The position numbers and the translations under genes were made by a program. Shown here one piece after another: positions 7,656-15,128 of a stretch of DNA of 20,721 bases; position 1 is the stretch's first letter, and each line of letters begins with the position of its first letter. Source of the DNA: Deltaproteobacteria bacterium (GTDB lineage Bacteria > Desulfobacterota > Desulfuromonadia > Desulfuromonadales > BM103). Location: the NCBI GenBank assembly GCA_024636215.1, contig JAGXHL010000061.1, forward strand, positions 1 through 20,721. The letters are read 5' to 3'. The notes beneath the pieces were generated by a model. The model worked only from the letters and a program-made list of their open reading frames with translations, was not told where the DNA came from and made no database searches.

Positions 7656-7703
7656 CCCGGCAACAGCGAAAAAGTTTCCGGCTCGAAGTCTTCGCCGTAA
7701 AAA

Positions 7704-8390
7704 TTATTGAATAATCGAAGCGTAAACGGGAATGCGCAGCTCGTTGTTCGGAACACCTGCAACAGGAATCAGGACGTAGCCGCTGAAACGCTCCTGACCC
7801 GGCTTGGGCGTCAACCGCAACGCGAGAGTCACTTCAGCACCACTGACAAAATCAACCTCGGGCATTTCCACCACGAGTTCCTTTGCGGTGGTCTGTGGTT
7901 GACCGAGGGAGAGGGTTGCCGGGCTCTGGTTGCGCAGCAGGACCCTGGTTGTCACAGCGGTCTCTGCCGCCACCTTGCCGAAGTTGACCTGCGAGGGGAC
8001 GAGGGCAACGGTTTCAAGAACCTTGCCTTTGATCGAAAGCTGCATGGTCGGCCTAACCGGATCATTGCTGTAAAGATAAATGGTCTTGGCAATGGCGCCG
8101 CGGAACCGGGTGCTGTCAAAGGTCGCCTGCAGCTCACCCTGCCCCCCTGGAGGGATGCTCTTTTGGGAGACCAGAACCGCTGTACAGCCACAGGAACTGC
8201 GCACACGATCAATGAGCAGGGGCTCGTCACCCTGGTTGGTAAATTCAAAAACATGGGGGACTTTTTCACCCTGGTAAATCTCACCGAAGTCAAAAATCGG
8301 CGTTGCAACCTGTAAATTCGGAGCGGCCAAAGATGTAGTGGTGAAACAACAAAGAACCATACAAACGACAAGAACAACAATGGTACGCAT
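7704..8390 (-). CDS. Exported DUF1573 protein
   Basis: 228 aa from ATG 8390 (a TTG lies one codon earlier; the GGAGA ribosome site suits the ATG). A signal peptide covers about residues 1-22 and is cut near SLA, so the protein is likely periplasmic. The family signature is an immunoglobulin-like N-terminal domain with FDFGEIYQGEKVPHVFEFTN and a SCGCT motif (66-70), followed by GELQATFDS. A second beta-rich domain covers roughly 115-228. DUF1573 proteins have no established biochemical role; the CGC pair could bind metal or form a disulfide. It lies upstream of the Rieske operon in the same direction but 143 bp away with a promoter between, so it is probably a separate unit. Confidence 0.85.
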   Translation of the reverse strand: MRTIVVLVVCMVLCCFTTTSLAAPNLQVATPIFDFGEIYQGEKVPHVFEFTNQGDEPLLIDRVRSSCGCTAVLVSQKSIPPGGQGELQATFDSTRFRGAIAKTIYLYSNDPVRPTMQLSIKGKVLETVALVPSQVNFGKVAAETAVTTRVLLRNQSPATLSLGQPQTTAKELVVEMPEVDFVSGAEVTLALRLTPKPGQERFSGYVLIPVAGVPNNELRIPVYASIIQ

Positions 8391-8518
8391 CAAATTTCTC
8401 CTGACATTGTTACTGAATCCACAAACAGCAACCTGACCTGACGGGTTTATAATATCTGTCCAGGAGTCTATCGGACAGCCTCATCGCTAACCATGTGCCG
8501 CGGCGGATTATAGCATAG

Positions 8519-8660
8519 TTTTCGTCCGGAAACGGTTCTTTTCCGCCGATGCGGCGTCAATCGGCGGGCTGGCTTGTGCAGCGTAGCGATGTACGCCTCC
8601 GCGCCAGCCCTTGATTTCCTTGCCTCGACGAAAAATTCCTCGTTTCCAGATCGAAAACTG
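8519..8660 (+). repeat. 142-bp structured dispersed repeat, copy A
   Basis: The ends are imperfect inverted repeats: AGTTTTCGTCCGGAAACGG at 8517-8535, against a right end whose reverse complement reads CAGTTTTCGATCTGGAAACG. Inside are two stem-loops: SL1 CGCC-GATGC-GGCG (8544-8556) and SL2 GGCTGGC (8567-8573) with GCCAGCC (8603-8609), which encloses an inner hairpin GCGTA/TACGC (8581-8596). The second copy at 20580-20721 is inverted, exactly the same length and ungapped, with about 80 percent identity. It differs by compensatory changes in both stems, so the folded structure appears to be under selection. It lies between divergent promoters. It carries no open frame worth calling, and any mobilising enzyme would have to act in trans. 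Confidence 0.88.
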
Positions 8661-8667
8661 CACTGCG

Positions 8668-8690
8668 TCCATCCGGAGTTTCCGGATGGA
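8668..8690. repeat. Perfect inverted repeat, 10-bp arms
   Basis: TCCATCCGGA, a GTT loop and TCCGGATGGA, just outside the right end of repeat copy A. It is absent from the flank of copy B, so it is not part of that element. No T-run follows on either strand, so it is not an obvious intrinsic terminator. It lies about 54 bp upstream of the hpt -35 box and could be an operator. Confidence 0.8.
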
Positions 8691-8743
8691 CACCAGGATA
8701 GGATTTAGTGACTTCAGGCAAGGAACTTTAGCTGCCGAATAAA

Positions 8744-8772
8744 TTGACATAAATCAGCTGCTTTGCTATAGA
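8744..8772 (+). promoter_or_regulatory. Predicted sigma-70 promoter of hpt
   Basis: A perfect TTGACA (8744-8749), a 17-bp spacer and TATAGA (8767-8772). The predicted start of transcription, near 8779, lies only about 4 nt before ATG 8783, implying either a leaderless transcript or translation from ATG 8819. Confidence 0.7.
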
Positions 8773-8782
8773 ATAGCCGATT

Positions 8783-9331
8783 ATGACAACCTCCAGCCCG
8801 CCTCAAATACAGCTGTCCATGACGCCTCTTTTCTCTGCAGAGGATATTGCTGTAAGAATTAAAGCTCTCGCGGCCGAGATCGATAAGGATTATCAAGGCA
8901 AGGAGATTTTGATGGTTGCCGTCCTTAAAGGCTCCTTCCTGTTTATCGCCGACCTGATCAGAGCTGTTAAGACGCCATCAGTCATCGATTTTGTTCGTCT
9001 TGCCAGTTACGGTTCTGCGACCCAGTCTTCCGGCATCATCGAAGTCCGGAAAGATCTTGAGATGTCGATCAGGGATAAACATGTACTGGTCGTAGAGGAT
9101 ATTGTTGACAGCGGTCTGACCCTGGCGTCGCTTCGTTCCATGCTGCTCAACCGCAAACCCGCCAGCCTCAAGATTTGCACCTTGATTGACAAGCAGGCCC
9201 AGCGTGAGACCGACGTCCCTGTTGATTACGTAGGCTTCTCCATGGACGATGGCTTTATCGTCGGCTATGGTCTGGACCTTGACGAAAGATATCGCGACCT
9301 GCCCGACATTCGTGTCGTTGAGGGCCCCTGA
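8783..9331 (+). CDS. hpt: Hypoxanthine phosphoribosyltransferase
   Basis: 182 aa purine-salvage enzyme that joins hypoxanthine (or guanine) to PRPP to give IMP (or GMP) in the cytoplasm. Family motifs: VLKGSFLF (48-55), the PRPP-binding VLVVEDIVDSGLTL (101-114; acidic pair E105/D106) and the C-terminal FIVGYGLDLDERYRDLPDI. Its length matches the family. The start is uncertain: ATG 8783 gives residues MTTSSPPQIQLS, which homologues usually lack, while M13 (ATG 8819, MTPLFSAEDI) aligns with typical starts. Neither has a clear Shine-Dalgarno, and the predicted promoter places the transcript start within a few bases of 8783. The zinc-ribbon/DUF3426 gene follows after 19 bp and is probably co-transcribed. 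Confidence 0.95.
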   Translation: MTTSSPPQIQLSMTPLFSAEDIAVRIKALAAEIDKDYQGKEILMVAVLKGSFLFIADLIRAVKTPSVIDFVRLASYGSATQSSGIIEVRKDLEMSIRDKHVLVVEDIVDSGLTLASLRSMLLNRKPASLKICTLIDKQAQRETDVPVDYVGFSMDDGFIVGYGLDLDERYRDLPDIRVVEGP

Positions 9332-9350
9332 GAGTAGAGGGAGAAACTGA

Positions 9351-11114
9351 ATGATTGTTCAGTGTGAAGCATGCCAAACCCGTTTTCGTTTAGCTGATGA
9401 GAAAATCAAAGCGAGCGGTACCAAGGTCCGCTGCTCCAAGTGCAAGGAGGTGTTTACCGTAATGCCTCCTGAACCGGAGCCCGTTGAAGAAACAGTTGAC
9501 TATGGCTCCTTCAACATGGAAGCCGTCAAAGATGACGCGCCTTCGGACGAGGCCCCGCCCTCAGAAACGGCTGAACAGCAAACATCGACCCCGAAATCTG
9601 CCGCGCCGCCGACGGAATCCGGACAGGATGAGGGCCGTGAGCTCGACTTCAGCAGCCTTGAATCGGAAATGGGTAATGCCGTTCCAGGCGACGAACTGGC
9701 AGAGGAATTCTCCTTTGTCGATGCCAGTCAGCTTCAGGATTCTGCAAGCGAAGAAGAGGCAGATAAGCCTGAAGGCAATTTTGCTGCAGAAGAAGAGTCA
9801 CAGGAAGGGGCCGTCTCCGGCGACTCGACCGACTTCGACGACGCCTTCAGCGAAACGGACGAGTCCGATTCAGCTCTGGAATTTGAGTTCAACGAGACTC
9901 CGGAAACCTCTGAACCTGCGTCGGACCACGCCCCTGACTTCTCTGCCGGCGATTTCGCAGCGAACGATGAGTTAGACTTTTCAACCGACGAGCAGGCGGG
10001 AGTTGACGAAATTGACTTCTCAACGGAGGAAACGGCAGATCCTTCCGCACTCTCTTTCGAGGAGCCAGTTGATGTGCCTCAAGAGCAGGATTCCCCAGAT
10101 GAGTTCTCCTTCGGTGATGATTCTGATGACGCTTTCACCTTTGGCGAGTCTGAAGAAGAGGCCCCTACCCCTTCAAGCGAGGTCACAAGCGGGCCCGACG
10201 AGTTTTCCTTTGATGACGAAAACCCTTTTGCCGACGATTCCTCTTCGGAGTGGGATAACGAGACGTCTGGTGACAACAGGTCATTCGACTTTGAAGAACC
10301 CAGCTTCGACAGTAATGAGTCAGCGTCAGAAAGCCCGACGGCAGAGTCCCGCAGTGATGACCTGCAGTTCGGCGAGATAGATTTTGCCAGTGAAAGTTCC
10401 GAAGACGAAACTGCCGGTCCTGATTCAGGTGACGACTTCTCAGGCGCAGCCCTGGAGGAGAAACAGGAACCCGAGTCTTTCAGCCCCGGCAGGGAGAGTT
10501 CCAGGCCGCCGGCAGATGAGGATGAGCCACTTCCGGCACCACCACCGCCGCCAGCCAAAAAAAGTTCTCTCTCTCGTATTCTGGTTCTGCTGGTGCTTCT
10601 GCTCGTCATTCTGGGTGGAGCGGCAGGCTTTCTGTTTGTTCAGGAAGGGGCCGTCAATTTGAATACACTGGGTCAATACCTGCCATTCCTGCAGGAGTAT
10701 ATCGGCGAAGCCCCGGTCAGTTCACCAGGCGACCGGATCGGTATAAACGTGTCCGGAAGTTCTTACGTGAACGGTCAAGCAGGGCAACTGCTGGTTATCC
10801 AGGGCTCTGCCGTCAATAATCATCCGACAACCCGCTCCTCAATTACCATCAAAGGGGTGTTGCTTGATGATCAGGGCAAAACCCTCTTGCAGCAGACAGT
10901 CTTCTGCGGCAATCAGCTTAATGACGCCGCGTTGAGAACCATGCCCTTTGCGGCCATCGAAGAAGCCATGAACAACCAGTTCGGCGATAGCCTTTCCAAC
11001 ATGAACGTTGCCGCAGGGACCTCAATCCCCTTCACCATCGTTTTCCGCAACCCGCCGGACGGCATTACCAGTATTAACGTTGAGGTGGTCGACTCCAAGC
11101 CCGGTGCCGGCTAA
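9351..11114 (+). CDS. MJ0042 zinc-ribbon, acidic disordered linker, TM helix, DUF3426 protein
   Basis: 587 aa. The N-terminal MJ0042-type zinc ribbon has C5/C8 and C28/C31 (CEAC...CSKC). It is followed by about 350 residues of low-complexity, Asp/Glu/Ser-rich sequence with recurring short motifs of the DEFSF, DDAFTF and ELDFS type, then a Pro/Lys stretch (about 390-404), one transmembrane helix (410-430) and a C-terminal DUF3426 domain (about 460-587) with an FxGNQLxD-like segment. The topology is probably zinc ribbon and linker in the cytoplasm and DUF3426 outside. The family has no established function; this architecture is common in proteobacteria, but the acidic linker here is very long. 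A good ribosome site (AGAGGGAG) precedes ATG 9351. An intrinsic terminator follows at 11142-11177, closing the hpt unit. Confidence 0.85.
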   Translation: MIVQCEACQTRFRLADEKIKASGTKVRCSKCKEVFTVMPPEPEPVEETVDYGSFNMEAVKDDAPSDEAPPSETAEQQTSTPKSAAPPTESGQDEGRELDFSSLESEMGNAVPGDELAEEFSFVDASQLQDSASEEEADKPEGNFAAEEESQEGAVSGDSTDFDDAFSETDESDSALEFEFNETPETSEPASDHAPDFSAGDFAANDELDFSTDEQAGVDEIDFSTEETADPSALSFEEPVDVPQEQDSPDEFSFGDDSDDAFTFGESEEEAPTPSSEVTSGPDEFSFDDENPFADDSSSEWDNETSGDNRSFDFEEPSFDSNESASESPTAESRSDDLQFGEIDFASESSEDETAGPDSGDDFSGAALEEKQEPESFSPGRESSRPPADEDEPLPAPPPPPAKKSSLSRILVLLVLLLVILGGAAGFLFVQEGAVNLNTLGQYLPFLQEYIGEAPVSSPGDRIGINVSGSSYVNGQAGQLLVIQGSAVNNHPTTRSSITIKGVLLDDQGKTLLQQTVFCGNQLNDAALRTMPFAAIEEAMNNQFGDSLSNMNVAAGTSIPFTIVFRNPPDGITSINVEVVDSKPGAG

Positions 11115-11141
11115 GCGGCTAAAGAAACCATAAAAGAACAG

Positions 11142-11177
11142 AAGGCCGCTCCTGATTTCAGGGGCGGCCTTGTTTTT
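11142..11177 (+). terminator. Intrinsic terminator of the hpt-DUF3426 unit
   Basis: A GC-rich inverted repeat, AAGGCCGCTCCTGA (11142-11155) with TCAGGGGCGGCCTT (11158-11171, one G-T pair), is followed by GTTTTTG. It lies 27 bp after the stop at 11114. The ferredoxin gene converges from the right, but the opposite strand lacks a good T-run. Confidence 0.9.
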
Positions 11178-11196
11178 GCTCATATGACTGAGAAAC

Positions 11197-11367
11197 TCAG
11201 GGAGCTTCGATTGCGCTAACCGGGCAGCTGTCAACACAAGCACCACAGTCCGTGCAGGTTGGTGCGTCGATGACATGTACGTCACCCTGCTCGCTGATCG
11301 CATCAACCGGGCAGGTGTCTGCACAGGCAGCGCAATTGATACACTCGTCATTAATTGTGTGAGCCAT
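11197..11367 (-). CDS. Small 2[4Fe-4S] ferredoxin
   Basis: 56 aa from ATG 11367, preceded by an excellent GAGGAGG ribosome site; the frame extends 12 codons further upstream, but those include the ribosome site itself. Two classic clusters: CINCAACADTCP (9-20) and CTDCGACVDSCP (38-49), with the pseudo-twofold repeat of clostridial-type ferredoxins. It is a cytoplasmic low-potential electron carrier. The partner enzyme is not evident from the neighbours; in this lineage such ferredoxins serve pyruvate or 2-oxoglutarate oxidoreductases. It is monocistronic and divergent from ackA. Confidence 0.95.
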   Translation of the reverse strand: MAHTINDECINCAACADTCPVDAISEQGDVHVIDAPTCTDCGACVDSCPVSAIEAP

Positions 11368-11581
11368 GGAATGTTCCTCCTCTTCGATAGATTTATGTTT
11401 CACAAACTTCGGGGGATTCTACCGTAAGAGAACATTTCTGTCCAGAGCAAACAGACACCTTGTCATGCCTTAAAAAACTTGCAATTTCGCAGGCCTTCCA
11501 TTACCCTCTCACAACACGTTTTACACCTGCAAACCTCTATAAAAGCTGACTTAGCAAATTTTTAAGCATGGCTAAAAAAAC

Positions 11582-11594
11582 CTGTTTAAAACAG
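11582..11594. promoter_or_regulatory. Short palindrome upstream of ackA
   Basis: CTGTTTAAAACAG is a 13-bp palindrome about 50 bp before the ackA start, in the 279-bp divergent region between ferredoxin and ackA (11368-11646). It could be an operator. No promoter with good consensus matches was evident nearby, so this is weak. Confidence 0.3.
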
Positions 11595-11646
11595 TATTCT
11601 GTTTCTAGACCTGAAATATTGTATAGCCCACGAGGAGGAACAGCTT

Positions 11647-12912
11647 ATGGATATCCTGGCACTTAACTGCGGCAGCTCATCCGTTAAATACCAGCTCTAT
11701 GACTGGCAGAAGAAAGAAGTTATCGCCAAAGGTATGGTCGAGCGCGTCACCATCGGCGACTCATTCATTATTCACGAAGTCCCCGGCCGCGAAACCTATC
11801 GTGAAGAATATGAATGTCCCGACCACCGGGTCGCGATTCATTTGATCATCAAGATCCTCACCGACAAGAGATACGGTGTCGTCGAAGAGATCACCCAGAT
11901 TTCAGCGGTCGGCCACCGGGTCGTGCACGGCGGCGAAAAGTTCACCTGCTCGGTGACTATTGATGAGGCTGTCCTCGATGCCATCAAAGAAGTCCAGCAC
12001 CTGGCGCCTTTGCACAATCCCCCTAACATCTCCGGCATTGAGGCAGCACAATCCGTACTCCCCGATGTTCCGCACATTGCCATTTTCGATACGGCATTCC
12101 ATCAGACCATGCCGGAAGCTGCCTACACCTATGCCCTGCCCTACGAATGGTATGAGAAATATGGCGTGCGCCGCTACGGCTTCCATGGCACCAGCCATCT
12201 CTATGTCTCCAAGCGTGCCGCAGTCATGCTCGGCAAAAATCCGAAAGATTGCAACATCATCACCATGCATATCGGCAACGGGGTTTCCCATTCTGCCATC
12301 AAAAACGGCATCTCTGTTGACACCTCGATGGGGCTTACCCCCCTGGAAGGTGCGGTTATGGGAACCCGTTGTGGTGACATCGACCCTGCCATTCCCGCCT
12401 TCATCATGGAGCAGGAGGGTCTTAATCCCGCAGAGATTGACAGCATACTCAACAAAAAAGCCGGTATCCTGGGTATCACAGGCCAATTCACCGATCGTCG
12501 CGATGTGATCGAAGGAGCCGAGGAAGGTGACGCTCGCTGCAAACTCGCTCTCGAGGTTGAAGGCTACCGCCTGAAAAAATACATCGGCTCCTATGCGGCA
12601 GCAATCGGCGGCATTGATGCCGTGGTTTTCACAGCCGGGGTCGGCGAAATGGGTTGGCTGATTCGTGAAAAAGCTCTTAAGGGTCTCGAGTTCATGGGCA
12701 TTATCCTTGACAAGGAGAAGAACCGCAACACCATGACCCGCAAGACTGAGAGCGTGATCACCACCCCGGACTCACCGGTCAAGGTCTTTGTCATCCCCAC
12801 CGATGAGGAACTGGTTTTCACCGAGGACGTGGTCGCGATCCTCGAGGGGACCTATACGGATCACATGAACTTCACATACAGCTTTTCTTCTTCAGCCTTC
12901 CAGCGTAAATAG
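11647..12912 (+). CDS. ackA: Acetate kinase
   Basis: 421 aa, cytoplasmic; it interconverts acetate plus ATP with acetyl phosphate plus ADP. Family motifs: NCGSSSVKY (7-15), GHRVVHGGEKF with R91 (89-99), FDTAFHQTMP with catalytic D148, RYGFHGTSH (H180), HIGNGVSHSAI, SVDTSMGLTPLEG and GTRCGDIDPAI (R241). The motif near 208 reads HIGNGVSHS where many homologues have HLGNGAS, and GTRC replaces the usual GTRS; both are mild variants. The strong GAGGAGG ribosome site lies 8 bp before the ATG. Pta lies about 2.3 kb downstream on the opposite strand, separated by a coiled-coil gene, so the pair is near but not an operon. Confidence 0.97.
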   Translation: MDILALNCGSSSVKYQLYDWQKKEVIAKGMVERVTIGDSFIIHEVPGRETYREEYECPDHRVAIHLIIKILTDKRYGVVEEITQISAVGHRVVHGGEKFTCSVTIDEAVLDAIKEVQHLAPLHNPPNISGIEAAQSVLPDVPHIAIFDTAFHQTMPEAAYTYALPYEWYEKYGVRRYGFHGTSHLYVSKRAAVMLGKNPKDCNIITMHIGNGVSHSAIKNGISVDTSMGLTPLEGAVMGTRCGDIDPAIPAFIMEQEGLNPAEIDSILNKKAGILGITGQFTDRRDVIEGAEEGDARCKLALEVEGYRLKKYIGSYAAAIGGIDAVVFTAGVGEMGWLIREKALKGLEFMGIILDKEKNRNTMTRKTESVITTPDSPVKVFVIPTDEELVFTEDVVAILEGTYTDHMNFTYSFSSSAFQRK

Positions 12913-12941
12913 ACATCAGGTTTTTCCCTCACTACTCGAAC

Positions 12942-12975
12942 CAGCAAAGGCCGGGAGAGTCCCCGGCCTTTGCTG
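12942..12975. terminator. Strong hairpin terminator between converging genes
   Basis: A perfect 14-bp stem, CAGCAAAGGCCGGG (12942-12955) with CCCGGCCTTTGCTG (12962-12975), closes a 6-nt loop. A weak T-rich tail (ATTTGTTG) follows on the plus strand. It lies between the ackA stop and the stop of the coiled-coil gene and probably ends ackA transcripts; it may also slow those coming from the right. Confidence 0.75.
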
Positions 12976-13012
12976 ATTTGTTGAGATTCCTTGGCACTGC
13001 TCTTGCCGTCTT

Positions 13013-15079
13013 TCAGTCAGATTCCAGAAAGTAGTTTCCCAGCGTGCTCTCGATATGGTCTTTTGACATCTCGTCCATTTCAAACCCACTCTTGCGAAGA
13101 AACTCCAAGCCCTGCTTGATCGCCTTTTGTAATGACGCTTCATCCTCAGGTTTATTTGTCGGGACACAGACAAGCGTGTGTTTATCCTTCTTCAATCGGT
13201 AAAGCAGGTACAGACTCTTTTCCTTCCCATGCTTAAGGACAGCCATAAAGGCCATGCAATATTGAGAGGGATAACCTTCGATAGCCATCTGGACGTTAAA
13301 CACGGTTTCCCAAGCCTTGAAGACTTGAGCCTTTGAACCGCAGGGCAAGCCTTGCAGATCCCAGTCCGGGCGGAAAAACGCCCCTTTCTTGGGCTCGGGT
13401 CGCAATTCATGGGGCAAAAGCTTGGCAGCTTTTGGCGTTTTTTCACTCTCAACCAAAACAGCCGCCTCAAGGATTTTCTCCTGCCGGTTGGCTGTCGATT
13501 GTTCTGCCAGCGAAAGCGCCTGCTCAGCCATCTTTTTCTCCGCTGCCGCAAGCTCTTCGGCTAGCGTCTTCTTGACCAAAGTCTCCCCTTGCAGTTGATC
13601 ATGGAGGGTTCGCAACCGTTTCTCCAGTTCATCAACCCTGTCGTCCTGCACTTTAGAAGCGACCCTGGAAGCCTTTTGCCGACTGCCGTCCTCTGTTTCA
13701 CGAACCATCTTTTCAAGGGAGTCAATGATCTTGTGGGCCTCCTCAAGTTCACCTTCCAGAGCCTGCCGTGCTGATTGTTCCTGGTCGCAACGAAGCGACC
13801 ACTCCTTCAGGCTCTCTTTCGCCTTGACCAGTTCAGCACGCTCGGTTTCCCCCAGTCCCTCAGCCTCTTTGAGGCTCTCCTGTAACCGGTCCCGCTCTTC
13901 AACGGCCGCAGAGAGTTCTGCCCTCAGGTCCTCCTGAAGAGCCGTCCCCGCCTTGAACTCCTTCTCAAGCCTGTCCAGTTGCGCCCGCAGTTCGTCCGAG
14001 TGCTTGACGGTTTCCTGTAAGCCATCAGCCTTCCCCTCTGCTGTCTTAAGGTCCCGCTCAAGGTCTTTGATACGGAGTTCCGCCTCTTTATAGTTCTTAT
14101 CAAGCTGCATCGCTTCAGACTCCTGCTCGCCGAGTTGAGCAAAGGCCTCTTCGCGAAGGGTTTCGGAGTCTTTAAGAATCCGCTGCAAATCCACAATCTG
14201 CTCGTTCGCGGATTTGACATCCTCGACAAATTGTTTCTGTTTCTCCTGCTCTTCCGCCAAAGCCTCCCGGGCAGAGACCAGTTCGGCATCCAGGTCCTTG
14301 ATGCGGCCATTCAGCGCGACCACCTTGCGCTTCTGTTTCAAGACGTCTGAAGACCGGGTCTCGACATCAACCAGAATCTCCTCGAGTTCCTGGATGCGTT
14401 TTTCCGCAGCGGTCGTAATGGCTTCGCTGAGTTCTTTTTGTGAGCGTTCAGATTCGGTTATTGTTTCTGCTTCTTCCAGTCTTGCGGTCAGGTCTTTAAT
14501 CTGAGTCAGGAGGGTTGCCGTCCCATCATCGGCATTATCTTCCGGAGAGAACAGGTCTTCCAGAATTTCTCGCAAAACAGCAGACCGCTCCAGCAGACGT
14601 TCCTCTGTGCTTAACTTCAGTGCGGCCCTTTTACCTTGTGGGCCTTCCGGGTTCTCGTCACAGGTTGCCTGCAGCTCGACAAGCAGCCGTTTATGCTCTG
14701 ATCGGTGAAGCTTAGCATCGGCAGGGGTGGCAACGCCGGGCACATCACGCAGGACGACTTCCAGCATCGCAGGGCTGAGCTTGAGGTTAACGTCCTCCAA
14801 CTGATAGCCAAGCTCAACCAGGGTATCCTGACCGTTTTGCCACAAGGAAGATTTCTCTGAACCGGCAACAGTAAAAACCAGAGATCTTTTCAGACTTTTT
14901 GCATAAAAGGCGATACGACAACGCCGTTCATTTTCATCTTGATAATCACAGAGCGTTGCCTGCAACTCGTATCTGTGGTGGTCCTCGCTGCCAAAGGAGA
15001 CAGCAAAGGCTGAACGGCAGAGTCGTTGAATCTGTTGTGCTTCAACTTCAATGAAGCCTTCATGTTCGTAGAGAAGCAT
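13013..15079 (-). CDS. Long coiled-coil protein of unknown function
   Basis: 688 aa from ATG 15079, chosen because GGGGGGAAAGA lies directly upstream; the frame runs to 15151, but that extension would cross an inverted repeat. Three parts: an N-terminal globular region (about 1-115, beginning MLLYEHEGFIEVEAQQ); a central charged heptad-rich coiled coil (about 185-560) rich in Glu, Lys, Leu and Ala; and a C-terminal globular domain (about 566-688, with FFRPDWDLQGLP and a YxxYCMAF-like segment). There is no Walker A motif, signal peptide or transmembrane helix, so despite superficial resemblance it is not an Smc ATPase. I do not recognise the family. It sits between ackA (convergent) and pta (same strand, about 120 bp upstream). 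A scaffold or cytoskeletal role is possible but not shown. Confidence 0.82.
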   Translation of the reverse strand: MLLYEHEGFIEVEAQQIQRLCRSAFAVSFGSEDHHRYELQATLCDYQDENERRCRIAFYAKSLKRSLVFTVAGSEKSSLWQNGQDTLVELGYQLEDVNLKLSPAMLEVVLRDVPGVATPADAKLHRSEHKRLLVELQATCDENPEGPQGKRAALKLSTEERLLERSAVLREILEDLFSPEDNADDGTATLLTQIKDLTARLEEAETITESERSQKELSEAITTAAEKRIQELEEILVDVETRSSDVLKQKRKVVALNGRIKDLDAELVSAREALAEEQEKQKQFVEDVKSANEQIVDLQRILKDSETLREEAFAQLGEQESEAMQLDKNYKEAELRIKDLERDLKTAEGKADGLQETVKHSDELRAQLDRLEKEFKAGTALQEDLRAELSAAVEERDRLQESLKEAEGLGETERAELVKAKESLKEWSLRCDQEQSARQALEGELEEAHKIIDSLEKMVRETEDGSRQKASRVASKVQDDRVDELEKRLRTLHDQLQGETLVKKTLAEELAAAEKKMAEQALSLAEQSTANRQEKILEAAVLVESEKTPKAAKLLPHELRPEPKKGAFFRPDWDLQGLPCGSKAQVFKAWETVFNVQMAIEGYPSQYCMAFMAVLKHGKEKSLYLLYRLKKDKHTLVCVPTNKPEDEASLQKAIKQGLEFLRKSGFEMDEMSKDHIESTLGNYFLESD

Positions 15080-15128
15080 TCTTTCCCCCCGGAAAAAGGA
15101 CCAAACAACTGCCAAAATGCCATAAGTT

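Larger units (their letters stand above)
8391..8782. other. 392-bp intergenic region between divergent genes
   Basis: It holds the control regions of the DUF1573 gene (minus) and hpt (plus), a full copy of the 142-bp structured repeat (8519-8660), a separate perfect hairpin (8668-8690) and the hpt promoter (8744-8772). An 81-codon open frame across the repeat on the minus strand looks accidental. I see no further gene. Confidence 0.8.

Noticed and set aside
7707..8315. 202-codon open frame opposite the DUF1573 gene
   Set aside because: Antisense to a gene with a signal peptide and the DUF1573 motifs; no ribosome site or domain.
8508..8750. 80-aa minus-strand open frame across repeat copy A
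   Set aside because: No ribosome site or domain, and the changes between repeat copies follow base pairing rather than codons.
10079..10609. Ser-rich 176-codon open frame opposite the acidic linker of the DUF3426 protein
   Set aside because: Its low-complexity Ser composition is what the antisense of repeated Asp/Glu/Ser codons gives; no start signal or domain.
13013..15079. Smc or chromosome-partition ATPase identity for the coiled-coil protein
   Set aside because: There is no Walker A, Walker B or ABC signature; coiled-coil similarity alone is not evidence of Smc function.
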